This document shows positions 24,383 through 36,117 of a stretch of 64,000 nt of DNA, piece after piece; the first letter of the stretch is position 1, and each line of letters starts with the position of its first letter. The notes under the pieces are model-generated. The model had not been told where the DNA came from and did not search any database. It saw only the letters and a program-made list of their open reading frames with translations. The translations under genes were made by a program, and so were the position numbers. The DNA is from Ziziphus jujuba (Eukaryota > Streptophyta > Magnoliopsida > Rosales > Rhamnaceae): the NCBI RefSeq assembly GCF_031755915.1, contig NC_083379.1:29591001-29655000 (forward strand). The letters run 5' to 3'.

Positions 24383-27300
24383 ATGAGTCTTGTGACTGAT
24401 TCTCCAGTGAATTCATCTAGCAGTGATGACTTTGCTGCACTTCTTGATTCAGCATTGGATTCTGCTTCTTCAGATTCATCACCAGTTGAAGAAGCTAAGG
24501 ATGACGATGATGTTGAAATTGAGAGGTGCTGATTAATTTTTTTGGTTTTTTGAATTTTTTGATTTGATTTGATTTTTTTTGAAAGTTTCTGTTTATGTAT
24601 ATACCCACAACCTTAAACAATATTCTGTCATTACGGATAAATCTTCCTCATTTCATTAAAAAGTTCCTTTGTTACTTTTAGAAGCCACAGAACCCAAAGG
24701 AAAACCAAGACTGAAATATTCCATGAAAACTGGCCTCTTTTGGTCTACCAAGGCTTCTGAAAATAAATTACAATAATAAGTTAAGCTGTCATATATGATA
24801 AGACAGCACATAAGTAAAGGGTAAATTCTTACATTAAAAACCATAAATAAACTCACACCGCAAAAACAGATGGTGCACTATCTCCCTGTTCTTTATGCAA
24901 TACACCTTGAGTGGATAACAATAAGATGGACCTTCTTCTTAGAAGCAAATGATTAGCATTAAAGCTTCTTAGATAGGTATACTACCTTCTTTTATTTTCT
25001 TATTCTACTACTTTCGCTGGTTAAATATTATTTTTTTTTTGAATTTCTATTTGGTAAACCTTCCAGTATAAAAAGGCATAAAGTGGAGAATATGGGAAGC
25101 ACAGAGGAGCCTGATGGATCAACTTCTCAAGTTTCTGTGACGGAAGTGCTAGGTAAATTTTATGATTGGGTTGTCAATCCTTTGATTGTTGCATGCATAT
25201 AGACTTCTTCTTGACTGTCTAAATGTTTCCTAGACATAGAGTGTTTTGAGGGGTCTTTAATACCAAACCCCTTTCTTGAGAATCGCGAGACAAACTTAGT
25301 GATACCACATTAGACAAATATCATTGTGTTTATATATTCTCTTTATCTTTTTATTTTATTTTATTATCTGTTTATCTGTTCCTTTTCCTCCTTAAAGTCT
25401 GCATACGTGTGTGCATGACATGCATGAAAAGTTTTGTGGGTTGAGGAGTTAGTGTCGCTCACAGAGTGATGGTATCTTATATGTATTTTGGATTTGACAG
25501 AAGCTTTAATGATCTCCGGTTATCTCTGGTCTAAAGACATACTGAACTAATTTTCTAATTAGTTTTGCCTTAGAAAAGAGAATGTTGTAAATCATTTTAG
25601 AATCTTTTAATGTTGAAATTTTATTATTTATGCCCGTAACTTTCCTTGTTAAATTTACCCATACACTGAAAGCTTTCTGTTGCTTTGAGATGAAAATGCA
25701 GATATATGCTCACTTATTTTCCTATTAATATGTAGTCTTTCCATTATTCATCTTGTTTAGAAACTGTTCTTGTTAGGATAAGAAGAAATACGATTTTGCT
25801 ACATGCATGGCCACCAATCATTGTAATCATGTTCTTCGTGCAGAGGAAGAATCCACAAAGCAGAATACGTGTACACATCCTGGTTCGTTTGGAGATATGT
25901 GTATAATTTGTGGTCAGAGGTTGGAGCAGGAGTCTGGTGTGACATTTGGGTACATTCACAAGGTATTCCTTCTTTGAGATAACTACCAGGTCAAGTAAGC
26001 TTTTTTGTTGCTTTTGTTTAGTTTGAAAATAGTCAATGGGTGGATTTATGGGTTTATATATGTATGTGTTTATATATATATATATATATGATTTTGCTAT
26101 AGAAATGACCACTTTGTGCATGCCTGTGGGGGCCTAATGTTCTGCAACATGTTGTGGGACGTTAGGCATGCATAGGCGTTCTCTATGTGGTGCTCTCTAT
26201 AGCAGGACTGTATGTATATATATATGTTATTATTATGTACTCATTAGGATGTCCAGATGGAATTATCGTATGGACTCAAAGGATATGCTCTGCACATTAA
26301 TCCTATTGGGTCCTGATGGGAGAATTGTTGTGTGTATATATATATATATATATATGGAGAGAGAGAGAGAGAGAGAAAGAAAGAAATGGTATCTTAAGCA
26401 ATGTTGCTAAGCTTATGCTTAGCAACAACGGTGTTTCACACTAGTCTTAACTTATTATTTTACAGTTTTTCACCTTCTTCACCATATTCAGGATCTAGAA
26501 TACAAACGCATTCTTGTGTATGGGGGTATGTAAAAAAATGTAATACAAAAAGGGGCTAATAATAGGGTCCTATGTCATTGTTGCTAATGCTAAGCAACAT
26601 TGCTAAGGGATCATTTCTCATTTTATATAATGTAATTGTGGAATTATCTGGAGTACTTTTAGCTTCGCTTGGTAGCTTTTCGTCAAAAAGCACGAGATTG
26701 GTTGTAACCCTTGCATCCTATCTATGTTGCTCAAATGAAGAAAACTCCTTGATGTAGGACAGGTGGGGAAGGAAAAAAAAAATGAAAATTAAAAGATAGG
26801 TTCTAGCATCACAGCAGAACAATTTTAGGAATCACTCCTAAAATCCCTAGGCATCATACCTAAGTTTGGTTTGCATCACACAAAACCAGAGAAATAACTC
26901 TCATAAAATACTTGTATTACTAATCATCTCCTAAAAGAATTACAAAGGGCCCTATTTATAATAAAATTACCTAACAACATTAGGAAACTAAAATAATAGA
27001 AAACCTAGTTAAATAAGGAAACCAACTAATAAACTTTCCTAAAAACTTAAGGAAATTAAATAATCAGAAGAAACCTAATAAACATAATAATATTAAAATC
27101 TTAAAAATCATAAAACCCTAATGATTAAAATTCTATGTAATCTTCATCATTCTCCATCATTCTCCCCCTCTTACAGAACGAGACTCCAGTGAGTTTAAAG
27201 CTGAAATCGTAAAGCAATAATCGAAACTTCAAGAATGATAGCATCGGTGGCATAAGCTCAAACTTGATGAAGAAGACTACATGCCTAGCAAATTTAGGGT

Positions 27301-30300
27301 TATTTAAGGTGAACAAAAACCTTTCATTCAAATGATCTGAGTCCAACTTGACACATTTAGGTTGTGTAGATAATGGTCTAAGCAAGGTGACAGGTTGTGT
27401 AGGTAAGAGATGGTTCTAGTAAGGTGACAAGTTGCATAGGTAAGGGTTTGAATAAGGATTTGGATAAAGTGTCAGGTTGTGTAGGCAAGGGTTCAGGTAG
27501 GGATTTGGGTAAGGTGGCAGGTGGTGTAGGTGGCGGTAAAGGTTCAATTAAGGATTCAGGTTTAAAATCAATAGGCTGTCCTTCTTGAGTAAGTGTACCT
27601 CCAATTTCCTCATTTGATGCTCCACATACAGTTTCAAAATCCTTTGTAAAATCTGTTAGTTGAAGAACCTGAGCCTCAGTCATCTGTTTCTCACTTTCCT
27701 ATTCAAATTCTTTATTGGAAAGAATGTCCTGCAGCTTTTGTGAGTTAGAAATTTTACTTGGCTTTTCCACTTTATATTTATCCATCTTAGCTACCGTCAT
27801 AGGCTTCAACACAACTTTTCTATTATTAAACATGAAAGAGTAGGTATTTTCTCTTCCACAGTGAAACACATCTCTATCATAAAGCCCAGGATGATCAAGA
27901 AGAATATGTGTTACTTTCATTGGAATCATGTCACACCAAATTGAATCACTATAAACTCTACATGAAAAAGAAACTAGACAGCGTTGGGTTACAGGAATTG
28001 AAGTATTATCAATCCATGCTACTTTGTTCTTTGTATGGATGTGGATGTAGTTGAATAGGAAGTTTTAGTCATCCTACCATAGATGCTAAAACAACATTCA
28101 TGATACTACCACCATTAATGATAAGCTTTTGTGCTTGATTTTCACAACGATCCAACATTTGAAAAATATATATATGTTTCAATCTTTCTTCCCATTTTTC
28201 GAAATCGAAAGGATATGTCTAACAACAACATTTAATGAAGTATCTACTTTATCTCCTTCTTCCAAATCATCAGGATTATATACCCCATAGTTGAAGTTGT
28301 CTTCATCTTCCTCCTTCTGTTGATCACGTACTTCGTGATGTTCCACACCAAGATGTAAGTTTCTCTTAGGACAATTATATGCCATATGACCAGGCTGTCC
28401 ACACTTGAAACATTTATGGCCCTTTCTCTAAAATTAGCGGCATCAAAAATAGATTCCTTGGACTTTGTGGGCTGAATAGATGGTTGATTTGCTGTAGTTC
28501 CAATGCTTTGATTCAATGTTGTATCAGGTCTCTTGAAACTTTCAAGATACTCCAAATCCAAAGAAATTTGAAAAGCTTGCTCCAAACTATAGATAGGTTG
28601 TCGTAACAACTCCCTCCTAATGTTGGATCTCAAACCAGATTTAAATCTTGCTAGTGTTTGCCTTGGATCTTTAAGTAGTTGGCTTCGAGTCTTCAATTTA
28701 TCAAACTTTTGCATATATTAAGGAACTGACATATTATTTTGCTTCAAGTTGATTGCTTGCTCACATAGTTTGTCATAATAATAGGCATGTATTTTTCCCT
28801 AAGCTTAGCTTTCATCTCTTGCCAAGTACCAATGAGTGGTAATCCCATTCTCTTCAAGTCTCCTTCAACACCCATCCGCCAAATCTTAGCAAGACCTACT
28901 AGTTTCATCCTGGCAAATCTCACTCTCCGATCATCATCCATATCGTACCAATCAAAATATTCTTCAATGGAAGAAAGCCAATCAGCAAACTCGGTTGGAT
29001 TTACCTTACCTTCGAAATTTGGTACTTCAATTTTTACCCTCTGTGATGTCATCAAAAGTATTGTGTTGATCGAACATGTCTCTCACCCAATTAGATGCTT
29101 CTTGGGCTGTAGGATAGGGTATTGGAGCAGTTGTCTTTGCTGGTTGCCTCTCTTGATCTTATCATCATTGGCTTCAAGAATCTCTTTTTGTTCGTTGTTA
29201 ATTAAGGAGCTATTAGGCTGAAATATTTGTGCTTCAATATTGCTAACCCGAACATCAATATCGCTAACCTGAGCAGTAAGAGACTACTTGTTCTACCATA
29301 CAAATAAATAGTTCTTCAAATTGATTGTCAGCTATTCTGCCTTTAAAACTCTTTCCAGATCGTGTAGTCATGATTCTTTTAGTCAAAGAAACAATCTGAT
29401 CATTGGATACTGTTCACACGGAGTACTGTATTTGCAGTGCAGGGATACTGTTTACGGGAATGTTCACATGGGTACTGTTCACGCGGCAAGGGTTGGAACC
29501 AGGCTCTGATACCAAACTGATGTAGGACAGGTGGGGAAGCAAAGAAAACTGAAAAATAAAAGATAGGTTATAGCATCACACCAGAACAATTCTAGGAATC
29601 ACTTCTAGAATCCCTAAGCTTCACACCTAAGTTTGGTTTGCATCACACAAAACCAGAGAAATAACTCTTATAAAAATACTTGTATTATTAATCTTCTCCT
29701 AAAAGAATTACAAAGAGCCCTATTTATAATTAAATTACCTAACAACATTAGGAAACTAAAATAATAGGAAACCTAGTTAAATATGGAAACCAACTAATAA
29801 ACTTTCGTAAAAACTTAAGGAAATTAAAATAATAAGAAGAAACCTAATAAACATAATAATATTAAAATCTTAAAAATCATAAAACCCTAATGATTAAAAT
29901 TCTATGTAATCTTCATCATTCTCCATCACTTCTATCTTGAAGTAACCTATTGTGCTCCTACAATTTTAGCCAAATAACAATCCATTCAAAATCTGGTTGG
30001 ATTGGATTGATAGTAGGGTGAAGTGGCTTGAAGGCTTTGATTAATGGAAAGACCAGATATGGAAAATAGGAAAAAGCTGACATCTCAATTTTCAAAATTT
30101 CAGGATATAAACAATTTCATAATCATTTTTAAGCTTTGCAACTTAATACATGGAAAATCTAAAATTACAAACTACGAACAAAAAACAGTACTGAAAATAA
30201 CTTGGTTCAAATCTGATTTGATAGAGATGGTGCATCAATAGTAAATTGATTTTGATGACTTTGGAGACCCATAAATTCCAGAAGTCTCGATAATTGATGA

Positions 30301-32760
30301 ACAAGTAGTAAATGAGTTAGAAGTATGGAGATTTCCTCTGCAATTGGTAACTGGGAAGCCAGATAAAGATGCCATCTAGGGTTCTTCTGAGAAATCACAA
30401 AAGATAGAGATTTCATTGTTAAATTTTTAAGAAGGAAGATTAAAGAGAAGATAACTAAGAGTTATATAAAATATAGACGAGAGATTGCAGAGGGTGCATG
30501 CTGGTGATTAGCCTGGCAGGGAGGTAGACATACCAAGGTTAAGGGAAAAAGTGAATAGGGCTCTTAGTGGCTAATGCAGGAAAGCTGTAGAAGATTTTTT
30601 ATTTTTAATATATAAAGATTTTTGTTGTTTCTATTATATGTCTTCCCTGGGATTCTTTTGATAAATTATTCTTATAAATAAGATTTCAGTATGTTGAGAT
30701 GGAGAGGATATCATCCTTCTGATCTGTTATGTCTTATGTCCTGTCATTGACAAAATACCAATATCTTGATAAAAAAATGACTTTTTTGCCTTTGCTCTGT
30801 GCTGCTTTTTCTGTATTATATGTTAATTGGAATTGATACGTTGAGGCAAACAATTTTTATTGGCAGGGATTAAGGCTTAATAATGATGAGATTGTTAGGT
30901 TGCGCAGCAAGGATATGAAGAATTTGTTACGCCATAAAAAACTTCACTTGGTTCTCGATCTGGATCATACGTTGTTGAATTCCACTCAACTCGTACATAT
31001 GACACCAGAAGAGGAATACTTGAAGAGCCAAACAGATTCTCTGCAAGGTATACACTATATGCCCTTGATGTGGTTCTTCTTTCTCGGTTTCATTGGCATT
31101 TCCTCTTTAGAAGAATATATATCACATCAAAAGAGTTTGCTTATTTCTGCTTTAGCATTACAAATTGAATAGAGCTTATCATTGATTTGATTTGCTATTA
31201 AATTGCCTTTTAACTTTCCCTTTAAGTGTGCTGCTGACATAAACAATTTGTTTTTTGAAATGCTAGTATTTATGTGCATGTGTTCATTTGTTTGAAATCA
31301 CTTTAATTTTTTGTTTGGGTTGAATCATTAGAGCTTATTTGGCATTCTGGATGATTTAATGGGTTCACTGATGCTGTTGCATTGTGATTTTCAAATACAA
31401 TGAGTTGATAGATGTCTCAAATGGGAGCCTCTTCATGCTGGAGAATATGCATATGATGACCAAGTTGAGGCCTTTTGTTCGGACATTTTTAAAAGAAGCA
31501 AGTGAAATGTATGAAATGCACATTTATACAATGGGCGATCGAGCTTATGCATTGGCAATGGCTAATATTCTTGATCCCAAAAGAGAGTACTTTGGTGAAA
31601 GAGTGATATCACGGGATGATGGCACCCAGAAACATCAAAAGGGGCTTGATGTTGTGTTGGGGCAAGAAAGTGCAGTTCTAATCCTTGATGATACCGAAAA
31701 TGTAAGTACTTTTGTAATTTAAAAGATTTTTAACTTTTGAGCATTTTCAATGCTTTGAAAACAATTATAACTTTCAGTTTTCAAAAGAATTTTTCCGTAG
31801 GGAAAAGGAAAAAAAAAAAATGTTGTGAGCCAAAAAAAAGGGGATCTATATGCGATTCTAGAACTTGGTTTGTAGCTGTCGTTCCTTTATGGTTCTGACC
31901 TCCAATTACTTGCTTTTCATTCTTTTATGGCGCTGTAAATTCTTGCTTTTTCGGATAATCCAGGTTGTTTCCAGTCTTTGAATCATCTTAGGTGGTTATT
32001 AATTGTTATCCATACTGCAGGCTTGGACAAAGCATAAGGAAAATTTGATACTAATGGAAAGATATCATTTCTTCAGATCAAGTTGTCACCAATTTGGCTT
32101 CAATTGTAAGTCTCTTTCTGAATTGAAGAGTGATGAAAGTGAGACTGAAGGAGCTCTTGCAACAGTTCTCAAAGTTCTTAAGCAGATCCACAACAATTTC
32201 TTTGATGTATGTCTGTCTTTCTATTACTCTGTCAACACATATTGTTATACTTGTCTGCTAACCTTATTGTCGGGACCTTTCTGTAGAACACCAGTGACAA
32301 TCTTATGGGCAGGGATGTGAGGCAGGTACAGTGGTTTGTTGTTTCACCCCATTTTAACTTAAGGATGAAGTGTGCTGTTACAGTTGGTAAAATTTTTGAG
32401 CTTGGAATGGTACAAGTGTTGAGCTAGAATATTCGTGCTGTGTTTCAGGTGTTGAAAACTCTTCGGCAGGAAATCTTGAAGGACTGTAAAATTGTTTTCA
32501 GCCGTGTTTTTCCTACCAAATTCCAGGCTGAGAACCACCAGCTGTGGAAGATGGCAGAGCAGTTGGGTGCTACTTGTTCAACAGAACTTGACCCATCAGT
32601 GACACACGTGGTTGCAACAGATGCTGGAACAGAAAAATCTCGTTGGGCAGCGAAAGAAAAGAAATTTTTGGTCCATCCCAGGTGGATTGAAGCTACAAAC
32701 TATCTCTGGCAAAAGCTACCTGAAGAGAACTTTTCTGTTAGCGTAGTGAAAAACCAATGA
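24383..32760 (+). CDS. CPL4: RNA polymerase II CTD phosphatase-like 4 (8 coding exons, complete)
   Basis: CPL4 is a nuclear FCP1-type phosphatase that removes phosphates from the heptad repeats of the RNA polymerase II C-terminal domain. Exons: 24383-24525, 25067-25152, 25844-25962, 30867-31047, 31412-31701, 32021-32206, 32287-32325, 32449-32760 (TGA). Phases agree and give 451 residues; Arabidopsis CPL4 is about 440. Seen: an acidic Ser-rich N-terminus, a small Cys cluster (CTHPGSFGDMCIICG) in exon 3, the catalytic DxDxT motif as DLDHTLLN at residues 147-154, then KLRPFV, IYTMGDRAYA, VISRDDGT and ILDDTENAW, all FCP homology landmarks. The last exon holds a BRCT domain (about residues 355-440; KIVFSRVFP, VTHVVATD, VHPRWIEA). 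The ATG follows an acceptor, so the 5' UTR is spliced. Coding intron 3 (25963-30866) is 4.9 kb because of transposon insertions. No catalytic residue is lost. Confidence 0.96.
26398..26603. mobile_element. Small TIR element with TAA target duplication in CPL4 intron 3
   Basis: The left end GCAATGTTGCTAAGC and the right end GCTAAGCAACATTGC are inverted repeats, flanked on both sides by TAA (26395-26397 and 26604-26606). A 3-bp TWA duplication and a size of about 200 bp fit a PIF/Harbinger-type MITE. The left end also contains its own small hairpin (TTGCTAAGC..GCTTAGCAA). Confidence 0.6.
26750..27159 (-). repeat. 3' LTR of the CPL4-intron retrotransposon
   Basis: 410 bp. On the minus strand it starts TGATGGAGAATGATG and ends CTGTCCTACATCA. 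Nearly identical to 29518-29927 in the same orientation. Confidence 0.92.
27160..27172 (-). other. Polypurine tract
   Basis: On the minus strand AAGAGGGGGAGAA directly abuts the LTR start TGATGG, the standard position of the plus-strand primer. Confidence 0.85.
27385..27690 (-). pseudogene. RNase H start fragment followed by proline-rich repeats
   Basis: On the minus strand, DFTKDFETVCGASNEEIGG then LTQEGQPI matches the start of a gypsy RNase H domain, with Gly where the family has the catalytic Asp (C-D-A-S becomes C-G-A-S). The reading then passes into Pro/Leu-rich imperfect repeats of 15-17 residues (EPLPPPTPPATLPK, EPLPTQPDTLSK) that belong to no retroelement domain I know. Confidence 0.65.
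27700..28170 (-). pseudogene. Retropepsin-like protease remnant
   Basis: The minus strand reads CENQAQKLIINGGSIMNVV, stop codons and a frameshift, then VTQRCLVSFSCRVYSDSIWC and ILLDHPGLYDRDVFH. This is the usual plant gypsy protease layout. The active-site D-G-G-S is N-G-G-S here, so the protease is dead even apart from the stops. Confidence 0.75.
28180..29060 (-). pseudogene. Broken gag with CCHC zinc knuckle
   Basis: The capsid-like region (VPNFEGKVNPTEFADWL, then YDMDDDRRVRFARMKL) lies in one frame, and the following part (RQTLARFKSGLRSNIRREL) in another, so there is at least one frameshift. The zinc knuckle CFKCGQPGHMAYNC, C-x2-C-x4-H-x4-C, is intact at 28371-28412. This is a retrotransposon gag, not a host gene. 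Confidence 0.85.
29398..29490 (-). repeat. Leader repeats GTGAACAGTACCC
   Basis: Between the primer binding site and gag the minus strand shows several imperfect copies of GTGAACAGTA(C/T)CC. They lie in the untranslated leader of the element. Confidence 0.6.
29503..29514 (-). other. Primer binding site, initiator Met tRNA
   Basis: The minus strand reads TGGTATCAGAGC, the well-known plant tRNA-iMet primer site, three bases inside the 5' LTR. Confidence 0.93.
29518..29927 (-). repeat. 5' LTR of the CPL4-intron retrotransposon
   Basis: 410 bp with TG..CA ends, matching 26750-27159. The flanking CTTCT (29928-29932) pairs with CTCCT (26745-26749) as the target duplication. Confidence 0.92.
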
Positions 32761-35700
32761 CCATTCGTTTATCAGTGCTAACCCTCTGTAGTTGTGCATA
32801 GTCTCTAATACTCGGCCTTTTTTGCGTTCAGCAAAGACCAGTTCTTCTAATTAGGGCTGGACATATTTGGGTCTACCATATTCTGCAAATCTTATTGCTG
32901 AATTTCAGTCCAATACATTTTAAATTTTGTATGATTAAGTTGTATTGGGCTTGTTTATAGGGATTTGGATCCTCTTCATTAATAATAGGACCGATCATTT
33001 TACACCACGTTAATGTACTTAAATTGAACGGTGTGTCAAATTGGAAAGTATTTTAATTGCGTTAAATGGTGTTTTTAACTTCTCTTTCTGTTTGTTGAAT
33101 TATTTTTGCCAAATTAATGATTTTTGTAAAGGAGTTGTAAATATAGTTTTGTTTTTTAACCTTTTAACTTTTTATTACTTAATAATAGCAAGAATGTATT
33201 TTAAACAAAAATTATTGTCTAATAATGAAATTTGTAGTTTGGATGTAAGTTACAATGAATTTATTCGCTGCAACAATAAAAATCTTTGTATACATAACAG
33301 TCGAGACTACCAGTACAAAATTTAGGAATTTGAACTGTGGTGTTGATGCCAACTGGGAGAGAGCCTAAAGGCTCAATGTTGTTAACAATAATAACAAAAT
33401 TCTTCGTAAGGTTTCCAATATAACTTGCTATCACTATTTACCTGCATTGATAACGCTAGTAGCAAATCCATCAAATTTGTTTACCAAAGTTTTTATTGTG
33501 TTTTATAAGTAATTATGTTTTACATTTGCATATTAGATCATGCATTTTTTCATATCTGAAAATTTTGGTAAATGTATATACAGTATAGTACATCCAAAGT
33601 CGCCAGAGACAAGTAAACAGAAAATGTTGCTAGACAAGATGTGATGGGTAATGGAAAATCTAACACACGCTAACTTGGAAAAAAAATAAAAATAAAAGAA
33701 GAATCTAATAAACGGGTCAAAATCAAAGATGGAAGTTGGCTTCAAACCATTTGAAGTTAGGCACGCATGCATGCATGCAGAGTATGCAGTCTCATCAATA
33801 GCATCATCATTATCTTATCTAACTACCGGTCCACAACCTGAGAGCTAAAGAAATCCTCCAAGCTCCACAAGACTTTCAATAAGTAAAAACCATAAAAACC
33901 AATATAGTTGTGGAGGAGACTGACTGATTGAGTTGGATAATACGAACCCAGTTACCAACAGAATTTAGAATGCCTGAAAAGAGTTAGTAACACGTAGGTG
34001 TCTGTATATGTAGGGATAGGACACTGAAAAGAAAGGGATTCATCAAAGTACTCGACAGGGCCATGGTATCAACTTGAATTAATTGTACCCCATTTGCGTC
34101 AAGGACTTGTCTTTCTGTGCAATTCTTCCTTTTTTTTTTCTTTTTTTTTTTTTTTTGTAAGGAGACGTACTAAATAGGCCATCATTGCTGCTCCTTGTGT
34201 ATGGTGCACATGCATGGAAAGCAATATGGTTTATCAAAATATATGCAAGAAACAAGCATGGATTTTCATTCATTTTGATTTTTGAACGTACTACTATGGA
34301 CTAACTTAATTTCTCCATCCAGAGTAATTATAAGTTTCATCAAATTGGAAAACCTGGTTGTATTAAATGAACAACTTTAGTTCACGTGGGTAATTGATTT
34401 TCGTCTCTTAATTGATACATGAATTTATACTAGTGAAAACCTTAATTTTGTTCTTATAAACCTCTGGTTAATATAATTAACATTCCCTTCACCAGACTAG
34501 TGGGCTTAAGACTTAAAAACATATCGAACTAGACGTTCAATTAACGAATATTAGGTCGGGCCAATGGATACTCAAATCTGTTTTTTGAGTTGTAGTTTTC
34601 AATAGTCCTTACATTTTTGTTTTTGTCCAACACTTGCCTTCAATAACGACAGGTGCGAATGGTATGGTGGATACATTTCACATGCCTAAAATTATATTTT
34701 CTCAACAACCCACTAAGTTTCCAGCTATTTTGGGTCGATCTTCTACCAGGAAAAAGCAAGTAAAAACTATGAAATTTCAAATTTATGATCAACACCCTGA
34801 AAATCTGCCTAAACTGACCGAAGCCTAATCTAAAACGTATAGTCAATGAATCAATCAATAGAATCACACAATGGGAAAGCTATCTATTTTAATATCTACA
34901 AGTCTATATACCCTACATGAATTGAATTGGTCTTTTTGGCGTGCATTTGCTTTTGTTGTTTTGCTTGATAATTAATTTGATTAGGGCATCAAAACCTAGA
35001 ATTATTGTGTTTTCTGTCTTTTTGTCTAATAATTTGTGTTTAGGAATTAAAAAAAAAATAGAAAAGTAGTATATATAAAATATGGTCCCTTATGGATATC
35101 CCACACTTCAACACGTCGCAAGCTAACCGCCTACTCTATAAGTTAATATTGTCAAAACCAATATTACCAAAAATATATATTTACATAAATACATATATAT
35201 ATATATATATATATACATTATCAAAATCAAATAAACAAATACGTGGCATGCAATTCATAATCATATGAATATTTGGATTCTTCTGGAGGCACTCTTAATT
35301 AATCACTAACTTTGATCAAATTATTCATTGATCTCCTTGTGTTTATGACATATATATTTGAGTAGAAAAGATGTATATAGTATTTTCATCTATGAAACTG
35401 GTAATGGATTTTTCTTTTATTTTTGATTTCAATAATGTTATAGAAATTAAAATGTGTGCTAAATTAATTTATCAAATGACACAATATTATGATGTTATTG
35501 GTTGATATATTTATATAATCTAAATATGAATGAGTGAACTTTTAAATGAAAAAATAAATTAAAAAAATCAATAAAATATTTTTATTACTACATCATTTAT
35601 TATGTCATTTGATCAACAAATTTGAAAAATATTTCAATAAATTTTGTATCATTACTTTGATTTATAATTGTATTACATTGAGCATTAATTATTATTATTA

Positions 35701-36078
35701 TTAATATTATTATTATTATTATTATTGTTATTGTTATTATTATTATTATAATTTTATTAAGAAGAAGAACACAAAACATCACTTTGAAGGACACGGTTAA
35801 CCACTCACTGTTCCAAGTTTTTAACTTATTCATCCATGATTCAAACAACCCTAAAGAGAGAGTACATCTAGCTGAACAATGAACATTTCTATTTGTCTCT
35901 CTAGGAGCAAAAGAACACTGACCGAACACCCCCAACAAATGCTTAACAAAACCTAATGTCATCAACAAGAAAACAATTAACATCTAAAAACATATCTTGA
36001 CTCTTAAGAATAGAATTGGCTGATTGCAGCATTAATTATTAGTTGAATAGGGTTTGATTGAGTGGGAAAAAATGATAT

Positions 36079-36117
<39 letters not shown>

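Larger units (their letters stand above)
26750..29927 (-). mobile_element. Nonautonomous LTR retrotransposon (gag/protease remnant) in CPL4 intron 3
   Basis: A 3178-bp element antisense to CPL4. It has two 410-bp LTRs with TG..CA ends, a primer binding site complementary to initiator Met tRNA (29503-29514), a polypurine tract (27160-27172), and near-identical 5-bp flanks CTCCT/CTTCT as the likely target duplication. Internally it shows broken gag with a zinc knuckle, an inactivated retropepsin region and a short RNase H start; reverse transcriptase and integrase are absent. The domains point to Ty3/gypsy. It resembles the gag-only TR-GAG class. Its LTRs differ by about twenty-odd positions by eye, so it is not recent. 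Confidence 0.9.

Noticed and set aside
28787..29221. 144-codon plus-strand frame in CPL4 intron 3
   Set aside because: Antisense shadow of the retrotransposon gag, which reads on the minus strand.
35600..35983. 127-codon minus-strand frame
   Set aside because: Half of it is the (ATT)n microsatellite read as Ile repeats; no homology recognised.
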